64,000 nucleotides of DNA, taken from positions 182,846,083-182,910,082 of the forward strand of contig CM062297.1 of the NCBI GenBank assembly GCA_031216915.1, given 5' to 3'. The DNA is from Pictodentalium vernedei. Taxonomy: Eukaryota; Mollusca; Scaphopoda; Dentaliida; Dentaliidae. The notes below the pieces were generated by a model. The model did not search any database. It worked only from the letters and a program-made list of their open reading frames with translations, and was not told the origin of the DNA. Shown piece after piece: positions 63,616 through 64,000 of the stretch (position 1 is its first letter; each line of letters starts with the position of its first letter). A program made the translations under genes and the position numbers.

Positions 63616-63819
63616 CCCTTTCACTACCATAAAAACAATAAAGGCTAGCACCATTCATAAAAATCGCCATTCATATTTTATTATTTTTTTTCATTTTTGC
63701 CTTCAAAACATAGCTTATAACCCCTTAATGGGGGATCATAACCATGTTTTTGAGGCAATAAATGGAAATTTGTTTGTTGATCAAGATATCTTTATGCAAG
63801 TGTTGTGTTATATAAAGGG
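63616..63819. mobile_element. Family A' MITE abutting family C
   Basis: Starts CCCTTTCACTACC directly after the TGAA at 63612-63615; right TTAA at 63820-63823 after 'tataaaggg'. Hairpin 'cattttatt..tttgccttcaaaacatagc' / 'ccatgtttttgaggcaataa'; part of one arm is deleted. Confidence 0.75.
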
Positions 63820-63823
63820 TTAA

Positions 63824-64000
63824 GTAATGATTACATTTATCTGTAATGGCTGTTCCTCAACATCTGCCCATCAGTCTCATGAAGTACCTCACTATTACTC
63901 ATGATAACAATGTGTTAGGTAAATGATTATTATACACAAAATACAGCTCAAACACCTCTCAACTAAATGCCAGGAATTCATCAGTGAACAGATGATTTCT
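63824..64000. other. Right edge, nothing recognised
   Basis: No gene or repeat supported. Confidence 0.4.

Noticed and set aside
1-64000. A new multi-gene biological system
   Set aside because: Only one partial host gene and non-autonomous mobile elements are supported; there is no cluster of genes to form a system.

Overview
The window looks like eukaryotic, AT-rich, intron-dominated DNA from a marine invertebrate, most likely a mollusc or another lophotrochozoan. Three dispersed repeats suggest this, because I know their type from molluscan genomes: one that opens with 'agctcacctg' and closes with 'caggtgag..ggcctcttgg' (8981-12284), one with 'ttatacccccgcaaac..tatatagg..ctgtccgtc' (about 14664), and one with 'tgaccttgacctttgacct' (about 61600). 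The species cannot be read from the sequence. There are no bacterial-type genes, operons, CRISPR arrays or stand-alone RNA genes.

Only one host gene is supported. It lies on the + strand as three short coding exons, all split in phase 0: 18795-18842 (with a 5' UTR acceptor at 18757), 41316-41393 and 50790-50906. They encode the first 81 residues of a protein I do not recognise. Introns 1 and 2 are 22.5 and 9.4 kb, and intron 3 runs to at least 55 kb and probably past the window end. A further weak exon candidate is at 55879-55973.

Almost everything else is repeats. From left to right: a 153-bp palindrome-bearing satellite with a 7-unit higher-order period (1-2584); a mosaic of TTAA- and TA-flanked MITEs and SINEs (2.7-8.8 kb); a molluscan tandem-repeat element split by a 1.2-kb hAT-like element (8981-12284); more SINEs and MITEs (13-18.4 kb); exon 1; hairpin elements (19.8-23.8 kb); a ~170-bp tandem array bounded by 'cttgacaaagtcaag' (23.9-26.7 kb); a TA-flanked element with a pogo/Tigger-like transposase remnant (28252-29199); further MITEs; exon 2 followed by a hAT-like hairpin element (41526-42102); a 4.76-kb fold-back element (43744-48505); exon 3; more MITEs and a 156-bp near-perfect palindrome (53086-53241); and a 39-bp minisatellite of about 5 kb cut by two insertions (57416-63225).

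Many elements still have target-site duplications and several interrupt one another, so the order of insertions can be read. The points most worth a second look are the nested and abutting TTAA elements with intact empty-site comparisons, a SINE with a 5S-rRNA-like head on the same body as tRNA-headed SINEs, one 3' tail shared by different SINE bodies, and the fold-back element with 1.6-2.0 kb arms. I found no new multi-gene system; the interest is in mobile-element biology. MITE and SINE family letters (A to N) are labels used only in this answer.
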